Assembly (NCBI RefSeq): GCF_018257795.1
Contig: NZ_JAERJD010000004.1
Coordinates: forward strand, 248,001 to 312,000
From: Citrobacter sp. JGM124
GTDB taxonomy: Bacteria > Pseudomonadota > Gammaproteobacteria > Enterobacterales > Enterobacteriaceae
Direction of reading: 5' to 3'
DNA: 64,000 nucleotides
Position numbers and translations under genes: made by a program. Numbering within the stretch: the stretch's first letter is position 1; the number at the start of each line of letters is the position of its first letter. Below are positions 42,265 to 51,136 of the stretch, piece after piece. The notes under the pieces were generated by a model, which ran no database searches, was not told the origin of the DNA, and saw only the letters and a program-made list of their open reading frames with translations.

Positions 42265-42944
42265 TACGTCTCCTGGGGAGAAAGGGCTGGTATCAGATAA
42301 TGGTAATCCCGGACTGCAGGGTGCCGCCGAAAAACTTGTTCTTCACGATGCGAATCGGGATTCAGAACCCCGAGGCAGTAACGGATCCCAAAGGATTTTG
42401 CCGCGTCCAGTATCACTTCCGAGTCGTCAATAAATAGCGTTCTATTGATATCAAGCCCAGTATGCTCAACGACGGCCTGCCATAATCGTTTGTCTTCTTT
42501 CGGATAACCAAATGTATGGGTTGAAAGTAATAAATCAAGGTGTGATTCAAGCCCAGTGTATTTTAACTTAACCGCCAGATTATGGGGGTGGGCGTTGGTC
42601 AGCAAAATGCAACGCTTGCCGTTTGCTCTCAGGGCTTTCAAAAAAGGCAGCGTATCCGCGCGTAGCGTCGCTTTGGCGCCCTGTTCATCCATCATGGCAT
42701 AGATATCCAAGTCCAGACGTTCACTCCAGTAGTCCAGGCAGTACCAGTTTAAGCTCTGCTGTACGCGGTTGTACTCGCTGGAAATTAACTGATGTGCATC
42801 TTGCAGCGAAATACTACGCTGTGAACTGAGTGCTGCAGGAACCCACTCTTGCCAAAAGTGGCGATCAAAGGCTAAGTCCAGCAGGGTTCCGTCCATATCC
42901 AGCAGTAAGGTATCTACCTCCTGCCAGGCAATATCAGTAAGCAT
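42264..42944 (-). CDS. yrfG: YrfG, HAD-family purine nucleotidase
   Basis: 226 residues (E. coli 222). HAD motifs: DMDGTLLDLAFD (nucleophile and acid aspartates, residues about 16-19), LLTNAHPHN (motif II Thr), and KEDKRLW with FIDDSEVILDAA (motifs III/IV). The E. coli enzyme dephosphorylates GMP/IMP in vitro; the substrate here is inferred. Upstream of hslR-hslO in the same direction. The intergenic gap towards igaA holds repeat copy 2. Confidence 0.93.
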   Translation of the reverse strand: MLTDIAWQEVDTLLLDMDGTLLDLAFDRHFWQEWVPAALSSQRSISLQDAHQLISSEYNRVQQSLNWYCLDYWSERLDLDIYAMMDEQGAKATLRADTLPFLKALRANGKRCILLTNAHPHNLAVKLKYTGLESHLDLLLSTHTFGYPKEDKRLWQAVVEHTGLDINRTLFIDDSEVILDAAKSFGIRYCLGVLNPDSHREEQVFRRHPAVRDYHYLIPALSPQET

Positions 42945-42984
42945 AAATAGGCCACCCGATGAATATGAGATAAATATAAACGTA

Positions 42985-43084
42985 ATAGTTCAAGCGGCAG
43001 ATATACGGGTTGCCCTCGGTCAGCCAATCCGCTGATTACTGCCTGTTCTTTGGGGCGACGGCAGCGTCCTGCAACTCGAACAAT
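42985..43084. repeat. Palindromic intergenic repeat, copy 2 (yrfG-igaA)
   Basis: A 100-bp element with ends atagttcaagcggcag and cctgcaactcgaacaat. The outer arms match those of copy 1 at 11994-12099 in the same orientation. The interior is diverged but keeps internal dyads. Located between two genes transcribed in the same direction. Confidence 0.7.
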
Positions 43085-43129
43085 TTTATGTATCACCAGG
43101 GTAACATAAATTATGCCGGGTCGCAGGGA

Positions 43130-45262
43130 TCAGCGTTTTGGCAGTAGCAAGGGGGCTGAAGATTTTAGTACGTGATCATAGTAGCGCTGTATTTCACCGG
43201 GACGATTGCGGTCACGGCGATAACGATTAATGGCGATAACACTACTAACAACAAAGCACACCAGCATCATACCCAGCAATAATGAAATCATGGTATAACG
43301 CCAGTCATTATAGGTGTCTGAGGTGCTTTGCAGAATGACGTGCTGCGTTCCATTCGTATCGGTATAGGTATCGGTAATAATACCTTTTGCGATAAATGGC
43401 GCCCGGGATAGTGTCTGAGCCAGGTTCATAAACTCAGCCCACTGTTCTTGAGCAGGGTAGTCATACAAGGGGGATGGTGATGGTACGTGGACTGTTAAAT
43501 CCCGGCCTTCATCATTCACAAAGATATAGCCGCCAGCAATTGGCGCGTTCAGTAAGCGTGCTACATGGGTTATTTCACGGGTAAAGAAAGGCGCGGTCGA
43601 GGTTGTTACTAAATTATTCAATGACTCAGCACTGATCGGGCGTAACATCACATTCACACCGTCGAGTCTTCCATTATTTGCCCAACGCACTAACGTATTC
43701 CAGTCTTTGGTATTACCCAGATTAATTAATGCATTTTTAAGCCGCACACATTCTTCTTTGGCCTGACACAAGGCCTCAGTTTTCAAAACGATTCCAGAAA
43801 AATCATCCAGCAGTACCATTCCTGAACGGCGGATTGCGGTCGCCAGCTGTGGGTTCACCTTAGAACTGTCTTTTACTGATGGATTAATCTGTAATTTTAC
43901 TGCCTCGGACAATGCAAGGGCTTGTCGAGTCGATTCGGAAGCGATCAAAGCCTCAGGCGCTGATGCCTTCCAGCTAATCTGTGAACAATCGAAGTGTAGG
44001 TAGGGTTGATTCTGATTGGCAGTATATCTGTCCGGGGCGTTGATATGGCAGGTCCCGGTACCGCTAGCCCTCAGTGTATCACCGACATGTAACGTAAATT
44101 TATTCAGGTCATTGATACTGGAAACATCGATAGTCTTAGCACCACTTAGCCATGATGTACTGAGCTTAAGTGGCATTTCCAGCGGTACCCATATCATCAT
44201 CATCAACAGGATAAGTAGCGAACCACAGGCGATGACCAAAGGACGTAGCCAATGTTGCAGCGGGAAAAGACGCACTTCATCGTGGAGGGAAAGAAACGCC
44301 CCCTGACGTACCACATGGCGGTCAAGGTAGATATCGATATCGGTTTTTTGTCCCAAGTCTTGCGTGATATAGGGTTGCCAGTGCGGGGGATAAGTCAGGT
44401 CGATAATACCCAGCGAAATATTGTTTATCTGGTCGCGATGCGACTCCCCAAAGAGCCCCCAGCGTTTAGGGGTTCCACGCAGGCGATGTATTTCGCGTAG
44501 CTGGGAAGAGGATACAGGAGAAAATATACTCCATAAACTGGCAGCGATCAGAGCCATGGCACCACCAGCAAGCCACGGCATCAAAACAGGAGGTCCCAGA
44601 ACACTGAGGAACAGAATAAAGAATGCGAGGCAAATCAGGATGGCTTCTGGCAGCTGTCTGGATGTATGTAGAACATGTTCTTCAACGCTCTCCTGGCGTG
44701 TTCCGAGTAGCTCAATGGGGGTGCTCTCTTCCCGGCGAATAAAGGCTTGCTGCCCAGGTTGCTCTGGCGCGATATTTAGTTGGGGTTCCTGGGTGTAGTG
44801 TTGCAGGGTGTGCCCATTCAGAGCAATGACCAGTGGCAGCGGTTCCGTCAGGATCAATTCAACATCATTGTCATTGGCAATGTATTGTTCCCAAAACAGA
44901 GGCAGATGAACTTCTGTTGCGTCCAGATAGAAACGCCACTGATTAGTATCATTAACAGAAAAACCATAACGAGTAATCGCATGACTCAATGAAATCACCG
45001 TGTCATGACGTGCATTAAGCCTGAGCTCTGAGGGTGGAGCACTTGATCCTGACGGGGTGATGATATCCTGAGTAGGGGATGTGAGCTGAAGGTAGCGCTC
45101 GATGGCGGCTTGTTCTTCTGCGGTTTGCTTACGAGTGGTTGCACCAGTAAACAAGGGGGCTCGCTGAACATAATATCGTCTGCGAAGGACGCGCCATATG
45201 AGCAATCCCGCAATAAGAAAGCAGATAAGCGAAGCGACCAACAAAAGTAATGAGCTACTCAT
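43130..45262 (-). CDS. igaA: IgaA/YrfF, inner-membrane inhibitor of the Rcs system
   Basis: Holds the Rcs envelope-stress phosphorelay off by contacting RcsD; outer-membrane RcsF relieves it. 710 residues (E. coli YrfF 711, Salmonella IgaA 710). An N-terminal membrane helix (residues 2-26), a cytoplasmic domain, a pair of central helices (about 207-240), another near 340-360, a large periplasmic domain with cysteines (CHINA, CSQIS, CQAKEEC), and a C-terminal helix (about 656-680). Essential in Salmonella unless Rcs is inactivated. Confidence 0.96.
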   Translation of the reverse strand: MSSSLLLLVASLICFLIAGLLIWRVLRRRYYVQRAPLFTGATTRKQTAEEQAAIERYLQLTSPTQDIITPSGSSAPPSELRLNARHDTVISLSHAITRYGFSVNDTNQWRFYLDATEVHLPLFWEQYIANDNDVELILTEPLPLVIALNGHTLQHYTQEPQLNIAPEQPGQQAFIRREESTPIELLGTRQESVEEHVLHTSRQLPEAILICLAFFILFLSVLGPPVLMPWLAGGAMALIAASLWSIFSPVSSSQLREIHRLRGTPKRWGLFGESHRDQINNISLGIIDLTYPPHWQPYITQDLGQKTDIDIYLDRHVVRQGAFLSLHDEVRLFPLQHWLRPLVIACGSLLILLMMMIWVPLEMPLKLSTSWLSGAKTIDVSSINDLNKFTLHVGDTLRASGTGTCHINAPDRYTANQNQPYLHFDCSQISWKASAPEALIASESTRQALALSEAVKLQINPSVKDSSKVNPQLATAIRRSGMVLLDDFSGIVLKTEALCQAKEECVRLKNALINLGNTKDWNTLVRWANNGRLDGVNVMLRPISAESLNNLVTTSTAPFFTREITHVARLLNAPIAGGYIFVNDEGRDLTVHVPSPSPLYDYPAQEQWAEFMNLAQTLSRAPFIAKGIITDTYTDTNGTQHVILQSTSDTYNDWRYTMISLLLGMMLVCFVVSSVIAINRYRRDRNRPGEIQRYYDHVLKSSAPLLLPKR

Positions 45263-45595
45263 TATTTACCCATTAAACAGTTGTTTTACCCATCAAATAT
45301 AGCAAACGACAACCCCTTATAATGTTGAATTCTCTGATGTTGTTATCGGCAGATAAGTCTTGTTACTTGAGATGTTTTATTATAAATAGCCTATATTGCC
45401 GTCATGCTAACAAAGTGATATTGAATTAAATATAAGTAAAATCCTATTTGATTATCGATATGTTGACATTTTATGTTTGCCATGATTTTGTGCTATCAGT
45501 AGGTTACTATAATGTAAATAATAAACATGTTCGTTGCGCAAAGCATACGACGTATCGCACAATCAATTATTCATTTCATTGTTAATTCCAGCCAC
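45263..45595. other. igaA-nudE divergent promoter region
   Basis: 333 bp, AT-rich, carrying the divergent promoters of igaA and nudE. A ttgaca (about 45464-45469) is a possible -35 for nudE, but no well-spaced -10 is evident. No operator or RNA gene recognised. Confidence 0.45.
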
Positions 45596-46156
45596 ATGAG
45601 CCATTTTTTAAAAAAACCGACAATTTTACATGTAGAAACCGTGGCACGTTCGCGACTGTTTGCTATTGAAACGGTGGATCTGGAGTTCAGCAACGGTGTC
45701 CACCGGGTTTATGAACGAATGAAACCGACAACCCGGGAAGCTGTATTGATCGTGCCTGTTATTAACGATCACCTGATTCTGATTCGTGAATATGCTGTTG
45801 GTACAGACTCTTATGAACTGGGCTTTCCCAAAGGGCTTATTGATGAAGGTGAGTCGATAATCGAGGCGGCAAATCGCGAGCTGAAGGAAGAGGTTGGCTT
45901 TGGAGCCACTGAATTGACTTTTGTCATGAAGCTCGGCATGGCCCCTTCTTATTTCTCAAGCAAAATGAATATTGTTATTGCTGAACATTTGTATGAAGAG
46001 TCGCTGGAAGGGGACGAACCCGAAGAGCTACCGCAGGTGCATTGGCCGATAGACAATATCATGGGGTTACTTGAGGAAAGCGATTTCAGTGAAGCACGTA
46101 ATGTCAGTGCACTGTTTTTGGTTCGGGAATGGTTAAAGCAGCAAGGACGTTTGTGA
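45596..46156 (+). CDS. nudE: NudE, Nudix hydrolase (ADP compounds)
   Basis: Hydrolyses ADP-ribose, NADH and Ap3A-type compounds. 186 residues as in E. coli. A complete Nudix box is visible (GLIDEGE, then REL-K-EEVGF, pattern Gx5Ex7REUxEExGU). A longer frame starts at 45527, but ATG 45596 gives the family start (KKPTILHVETVARS). The ribosome site is weak. Divergent from igaA, convergent with mrcA. Confidence 0.95.
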   Translation: MSHFLKKPTILHVETVARSRLFAIETVDLEFSNGVHRVYERMKPTTREAVLIVPVINDHLILIREYAVGTDSYELGFPKGLIDEGESIIEAANRELKEEVGFGATELTFVMKLGMAPSYFSSKMNIVIAEHLYEESLEGDEPEELPQVHWPIDNIMGLLEESDFSEARNVSALFLVREWLKQQGRL

Positions 46157-46205
46157 GTTATCCTCAAATCAGCAGCAGGACTATGTAACAGAACCAAAAG
46201 AGAAC

Positions 46206-46236
46206 AAAAAGGGGCCAACATTGTTGGCCCCTTTTT
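46206..46236. terminator. Bidirectional terminator between nudE and mrcA
   Basis: Palindrome aaaaaggggccaaca with its complement (46206-46220 and 46222-46236), with A/T runs on both sides. Confidence 0.9.
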
Positions 46237-46277
46237 ACTTTTTATAGCACGGTAACACCGCAATCTGCTGCAATAAA

Positions 46278-48824
46278 TTAGAACAACTCTCGTTCTTGCC
46301 CGTCTTCCATAATCGTTGTCCCGGCTTCATTTATCGCTTGGTGCGTCGGTTGAGTACCTTCAATGAAGTATTCGTCACGACTGCTGCCACCACTGGATAG
46401 CTGGCCGGTGGCCCTGTCTATATTCACCGTCACGACACCCTGAGGTGGGGTCAGTGGTTGTTCTGGTACACCATCAAGGGCGATTTTCATAAAATCATCC
46501 CAAGCTGGTTGAGCACTTTTTGCTCCCCCTTCATAGCCAGAAATTTGATCCCTAATCGCCCCGGATGCGGTAGTGCGCCCTAATTCACGGCGGTGGTCAT
46601 CAAAGCCTATCCAGACGGAAGTGACGACCCCTGGTCCGTAGCCTGAGAACCAGGCATCTTTGGAACTGTTTGTGGTACCTGTTTTGCCACCAATATCGCG
46701 ACGTTTCAAGTCCCGCCCTGCACGCCAGCCAGTCCCTTGCCAGCCTGGTTCACCATAGATGTTACTGTTCAGGGCACTTTTAATCAGGAATGCCAGTGGT
46801 GTATTCACCACGTGTGGTGCGTACTGTGACTCAAGCACAGACTTGTCTGGCGTTGCCTGTTCCAGTTCAGGGCTGGGTACTGGAATATTTTGTGTGGTCT
46901 GAGAGATAGCCACATCTTCAGTGCTCTGATTATTCAGCAGATCAGACTTGGGAATACTGCCATAGACTACAGGGATATCGCAGTCCGGGCAGGCTGTTTT
47001 AGGCTGGGCCTCAAACAGCGTCTGGCCACTGTCATTAACAATTTTGGACAGATAATAAGGGGTGACAAGGAAACCGCCGTTTGCCATAACTGAGTATCCT
47101 CGGGCCACCTGTAACGGAGTAAACTCGGCAGCACCCAATGCCAGGGATTCGGTGCGCACAATATTTTCTGCCGGGAAGCCAAAACGCTGTAAGTAATTGG
47201 CTGCATAGTCCACACCCATCGCACGCATAGCGCGTACCATCACGACATTTTTCGATTGCCCCAGCCCTTGGCGCAGACGAATGGGGCCAGAGTACTCTGC
47301 GGGGGAGTTCTTCGGTCGCCAGTCAGAACCCGCACCTGGGTCCCAGCGTGAAATGGGGACATCATTCAGAATACTGGCCAGGGTGAGGCCTTTATCCATG
47401 GCAGCGGTATAGAGGAAGGGTTTGATGTTCGAACCTAACTGGCGTAATGCCTGAGTGGCACGGTTAAATTCGCTTTGGTTAAAATCGAAGCCGCCAACCA
47501 GCGCCAGCACCGCGCCATCGTTCGGGTTGAGTGACACTAATGCGGAGTTAACATCAGGCAACTGTCCCAACCACCAGACATCATTCACTTGGCGAACCCA
47601 AATTTGCTGGCCTGCCCGGACGACATCAGTAACGCTGCGAGGTGTCGCGCCTTGTGCTATGTCGGAACGATAAGGCCTGGCCCAGCGCATACCTTCCATC
47701 GGGAGCGTGATGCTTTTCCCATTCCCCATCAGGGCGAAGGCTTCTGTTGCACTGGTGCCAGTGACTACTGCAGGCGAGAATGGGCCATAACTTTGCAATT
47801 TTTTTAGCGCAGAGGTGATTTTTGGCTCATCCCAGGGCGACTCTCCGGCTTTCCATAGCACCTGTGAAGGCCCGCGGTAGCCATGCCGCATATCATAGGC
47901 AATAACGTTATTACGCAGGGCCTGCTCTGCCCCAAGCTGTACGTTACGCGTGATAGTGGTGTAAGCCTTATAACCATCCTCATAGGCATTCTCGCCATAG
48001 CGGGTCACCATATCCTGGCGAACGAGCTCAGTCAGGTAGGGGGCTGAAAAGGCAATCTCTGGCGTGTGGTAATAGGCTTCAATCGGCTGGGCGCGCGCTT
48101 CATCATACTGCTGGTTAGTGATGTAGCCCTCACTGAGCATACGCGCCAGTACCACATTACGACGAGCAGTAGCACGTTCGAGTGAATAAATCGGGTTAAA
48201 TGTGGATGGTGCTTTAGGCAGCCCGGCAATCATCGCAATTTCATTTAGCGTCAGTTCATTCACTGTTTTACCGAAGTAAACTTGCGCTGCTGCCCCAACG
48301 CCGTAGGCGCGGTAACCGAGATAAATTTTATTAAGATAAAGATTAAGAATTTCATCTTTGGTGAGTAATTGCTCTATGCGTATAGCGAGGAATACCTCTT
48401 TGATTTTACGCATTAATGTTTTTTCTGGACTCAGGAAGAAGTTACGCGCCAGTTGCTGGGTGATGGTACTGGCTCCCTGTGATGCATGACCAGAAAACAT
48501 AGCGACACTGGCAGCACGGAATATCCCCACGGGGTCGATACCATGATGCTCATAAAAACGGCTGTCCTCGGTGGCGACAAAAGCGTGGATCATGACCGGA
48601 GGGATCTGATCCAGAGTCAGAGGAATACGTCGTTTTTCACCATATTGAGCGATCAACTCGCCATCGGCGCTATAAACCTGCATGGGGGTCTGCAGACGCA
48701 CGTCTTTCAGAGTCGCAACATCAGGCAGTTGAGGCTCAATATATCTGTATAAGCCGTATAGCGAGGCTATACCCAGTAGCATGCAACAGACTGCAAGGAG
48801 GAATAAATACTTTACGAACTTCAC
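46278..48824 (-). CDS. mrcA: PBP1A, bifunctional peptidoglycan glycosyltransferase/transpeptidase
   Basis: Class A penicillin-binding protein that polymerises and cross-links peptidoglycan in side-wall growth, activated by LpoA. 848 residues (E. coli 850). Membrane anchor about 5-27; GT51 domain with catalytic Glu86 in ATEDSRFYEHHG and GASTITQQLARN; OB-like insert about 320-420; transpeptidase with SNIK (SxxK), SKN and KTGTTN. Divergent from hofM. Confidence 0.98.
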   Translation of the reverse strand: MKFVKYLFLLAVCCMLLGIASLYGLYRYIEPQLPDVATLKDVRLQTPMQVYSADGELIAQYGEKRRIPLTLDQIPPVMIHAFVATEDSRFYEHHGIDPVGIFRAASVAMFSGHASQGASTITQQLARNFFLSPEKTLMRKIKEVFLAIRIEQLLTKDEILNLYLNKIYLGYRAYGVGAAAQVYFGKTVNELTLNEIAMIAGLPKAPSTFNPIYSLERATARRNVVLARMLSEGYITNQQYDEARAQPIEAYYHTPEIAFSAPYLTELVRQDMVTRYGENAYEDGYKAYTTITRNVQLGAEQALRNNVIAYDMRHGYRGPSQVLWKAGESPWDEPKITSALKKLQSYGPFSPAVVTGTSATEAFALMGNGKSITLPMEGMRWARPYRSDIAQGATPRSVTDVVRAGQQIWVRQVNDVWWLGQLPDVNSALVSLNPNDGAVLALVGGFDFNQSEFNRATQALRQLGSNIKPFLYTAAMDKGLTLASILNDVPISRWDPGAGSDWRPKNSPAEYSGPIRLRQGLGQSKNVVMVRAMRAMGVDYAANYLQRFGFPAENIVRTESLALGAAEFTPLQVARGYSVMANGGFLVTPYYLSKIVNDSGQTLFEAQPKTACPDCDIPVVYGSIPKSDLLNNQSTEDVAISQTTQNIPVPSPELEQATPDKSVLESQYAPHVVNTPLAFLIKSALNSNIYGEPGWQGTGWRAGRDLKRRDIGGKTGTTNSSKDAWFSGYGPGVVTSVWIGFDDHRRELGRTTASGAIRDQISGYEGGAKSAQPAWDDFMKIALDGVPEQPLTPPQGVVTVNIDRATGQLSSGGSSRDEYFIEGTQPTHQAINEAGTTIMEDGQERELF

Positions 48825-48966
48825 CTTAAGACTCTCATTAGGTTTTCATTGGGTAGTTTATAAACACCAGCCCGGTAGTATAAAGACAAGCCAGACGCTT
48901 TGATATACCCGAGATGAGTTCGGGTTAATGGCATGTCCACATACGACGAAATAAGGAGATGCACGT

Positions 48967-49785
48967 ATGATGTTTCCTGGCTGGCAAATTGGCCTGGATA
49001 TTCAAATGGAAGGAGTACGTGCCATTGCTGTGCAGTGGCATCGTCAAGGCTGGCAGTTGCGCCACTGGTGGCATTTTCCATTTTTTTCTCCTGTGTCTGG
49101 CGATGACATTTTTTCGCAACCCGATGCTCTGTTTAAGGTTCTTGATGGCTGGCGTAAACAACTACCAAACCGCCACAGCCTGCGAGTGAGCTTTCCTGCC
49201 CAGCGCACTTCACAACGTAAGATTTCTCCTCCTGACAGTGATATTTGCGAAAAAGTACGTGAAGACTACATTGCTTATACAGCAGCACAACAGTTACAAG
49301 TGCCCGTTTCCCAAATATGCTGGGATTATCTTGAACAAGGTGGCGCGCTGAACGTGAGCACCGCCCGACAGCATGATATGGATACGTTGCTGGCCTGCCT
49401 TAAGTCAGTTCAATTGGTGCCAAACGCTGTAACCCCCTGTGACAAAGTCCTTCAGGCCTTGCCGGAAACATGTTACCCACCTGGATGTGATTACCTGGTG
49501 CATGAGGAGCCTGACTATTGGTTATGGGCGAGTTGTCGCACTGCAGGGTATTCTGGCTGGCAGAATAAACAGCAAATACCTTGCCTTTCTGGTCTGTGTG
49601 ATTACCTTGGCAGTCCTGCTGAAAACATGGCGTTTAGCAGTGGCTGTATCGAAGACAGACCAGCTCTGACTGTACAGTCGCTGGATGTCTGGCCGCTATT
49701 AATTCGGCAGTACCCACCGCTTCCCCAGCAAAAAGGGCGCTATACCATTGCACTGGGCCTGGCTTTGGGGTGCTCGCGCGGATGA
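48967..49785 (+). CDS. hofM: HofM, PilM-like actin-fold protein of the DNA-uptake/pilus cluster
   Basis: 272 residues (E. coli 259); divergent but recognisable by position, the N-terminal WQIGLDIQ and the C-terminal YTIALGLALG. In PilM systems this cytoplasmic protein binds the N-terminus of PilN. hofMNOPQ corresponds to pilMNOPQ/comABCDE and is needed for use of external DNA as nutrient in E. coli. ATG 48967 and 48970 are both possible starts. Overlaps hofN by 4 nt. Confidence 0.88.
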   Translation: MMFPGWQIGLDIQMEGVRAIAVQWHRQGWQLRHWWHFPFFSPVSGDDIFSQPDALFKVLDGWRKQLPNRHSLRVSFPAQRTSQRKISPPDSDICEKVREDYIAYTAAQQLQVPVSQICWDYLEQGGALNVSTARQHDMDTLLACLKSVQLVPNAVTPCDKVLQALPETCYPPGCDYLVHEEPDYWLWASCRTAGYSGWQNKQQIPCLSGLCDYLGSPAENMAFSSGCIEDRPALTVQSLDVWPLLIRQYPPLPQQKGRYTIALGLALGCSRG

Positions 49786-50333
49786 CTCCTTTGATTAATT
49801 TATTACCCTGGCGTGCATTGCAGCGTCAGCGTCGCTTGTATTTTCGTATTGGAACCACGATTTTCGTGACGTTATTACTGGGCTGTAGCTTTTGGACAAC
49901 GTGGGCCTGGTTCAGCCAGGAGGTTATCGCGTTGCAGGGGCAAGGCGATGTATTAAAAGAACAACTCCGTAAGCTACAGGAAACACTGCCGCATCAACAG
50001 GGATGGCAACTGGGGGATGATCAACGGTCACCAGGTGGCATCGTCGACAGGGAGAGACAGCATCATGTATCACGTTGGGGAGATATTCTGGCGGCTTTAG
50101 CCAGTCAGTTGCCTGAAAGTAGCTGGTTAAGCACGGTCACCTGGCAAGAAAGCATTATGACCCTGGAAGGCTATACCGTAGATATGGCAGATCTTGAAAG
50201 AATAAACCTGTCACTGAAACAACTTCCTGGTCATTTCCATGTCAGGGCGGGCCCTGTCAGCCATCATGCCAGCTTCGGGCTGAGTTATAGCTTTACACTG
50301 GCAGATCATGGGGGTGCACTTGGCTTACCTTGA
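49782..50333 (+). CDS. hofN: HofN, PilN-like inner-membrane protein
   Basis: 183 residues from ATG 49782, which overlaps the hofM stop (ATGA). The start INLLPWR is the PilN signature that contacts PilM. One membrane helix (about 22-43) precedes a coiled-coil/ferredoxin-like periplasmic part containing LPESSWLSTVTWQ. A start at 49770 is possible but adds four unrelated residues. Overlaps hofO. Confidence 0.9.
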   Translation: MTPLINLLPWRALQRQRRLYFRIGTTIFVTLLLGCSFWTTWAWFSQEVIALQGQGDVLKEQLRKLQETLPHQQGWQLGDDQRSPGGIVDRERQHHVSRWGDILAALASQLPESSWLSTVTWQESIMTLEGYTVDMADLERINLSLKQLPGHFHVRAGPVSHHASFGLSYSFTLADHGGALGLP

Positions 50334-50796
50334 GCAACTGTTTATCACAAGGAGTTATCGCTACTTCGCGTTGACGCTTACCGTATTTGTACTGGTGCTG
50401 CTGTTCTGCGGCTGTCTATGGTCAGGGAATGAACGACAAGAGTACCACGCGATCCTGCAACAGCATGCGCAGCTCCGGCAACAGCTGGCAATCATGCAGG
50501 AAAAAGACAATTCGCAGCCTGTTACAGTGGTACCTAAGGCTCCTTTAGTTGCACCAGTTGCACCGATATTTTCGGTGGTTGAAATCCTCAGACAGTCTCA
50601 TGGGCGGCTCATTCACTGGCAACCAGATGCCTTACATGCACGGCTCGAACTCTCCCTTGCCTGGGAAAATGTACCATTTTTCTTTGAGCAGATTGCGAAT
50701 TACCGTGGCTTGAATCTGGCATCTTTTCACATTACGGCTGTGCCGGATTCTATGGCTGTTATTTTAGTCCTGGAGTTCAGTTATGAGAATCTGTAG
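50308..50796 (+). CDS. hofO: HofO, PilO-like inner-membrane protein
   Basis: 162 residues. One membrane helix (about 19-39), a short coiled coil with Gln/His (ILQQHAQLRQQLAIMQE), then a small periplasmic domain. E. coli HofO is about 146 residues and low in identity, so the call rests on position and architecture. The exact start is uncertain; it lies inside hofN (26-nt overlap). GTG and TTG codons downstream could also serve. Confidence 0.82.
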   Translation: MGVHLAYLEQLFITRSYRYFALTLTVFVLVLLFCGCLWSGNERQEYHAILQQHAQLRQQLAIMQEKDNSQPVTVVPKAPLVAPVAPIFSVVEILRQSHGRLIHWQPDALHARLELSLAWENVPFFFEQIANYRGLNLASFHITAVPDSMAVILVLEFSYENL

Positions 50797-51106
50797 CTGG
50801 GTGCTCTGTTTGGGGATGATCTCTTCGCCGCAAGCCAGTTTGCGTAATCCTTTTGTGATACCACTTCCTCGTTGTGAAGAAACGTTGAAACAGCTTGATG
50901 ACTGGCATCTAAAGGGAACGGTCGGTTCTTCTTCCCGCCGTATTGCGCTAATGGCTCCACCACAACATCCACCACTCAGGGTCAGCATCGACACTGAAAT
51001 TATGGCGGGGGTAAGCGTAGTGGCTATTGGTATTGCCCATGTCAGTGTCTCTCTGGCTGGGATATGTGGCGGGGCGCATTATCACTGGCATTTGTACGTA
51101 AAATAG
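50783..51106 (+). CDS. hofP: HofP, PilP-like protein
   Basis: 107 residues: a hydrophobic N-terminus (signal peptide or anchor), then LRNPFVIP, which resembles the RDPFK/RNPF motif of PilP, and a beta-rich domain. E. coli HofP is longer (134) with a C-terminal tail not seen here. Overlaps the hofO end by 14 nt. Assignment is mainly by position. Confidence 0.8.
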   Translation: MRICSWVLCLGMISSPQASLRNPFVIPLPRCEETLKQLDDWHLKGTVGSSSRRIALMAPPQHPPLRVSIDTEIMAGVSVVAIGIAHVSVSLAGICGGAHYHWHLYVK

Positions 51107-51136
51107 TTTGAAACATGAAGGAAATCAGGGGGAATA

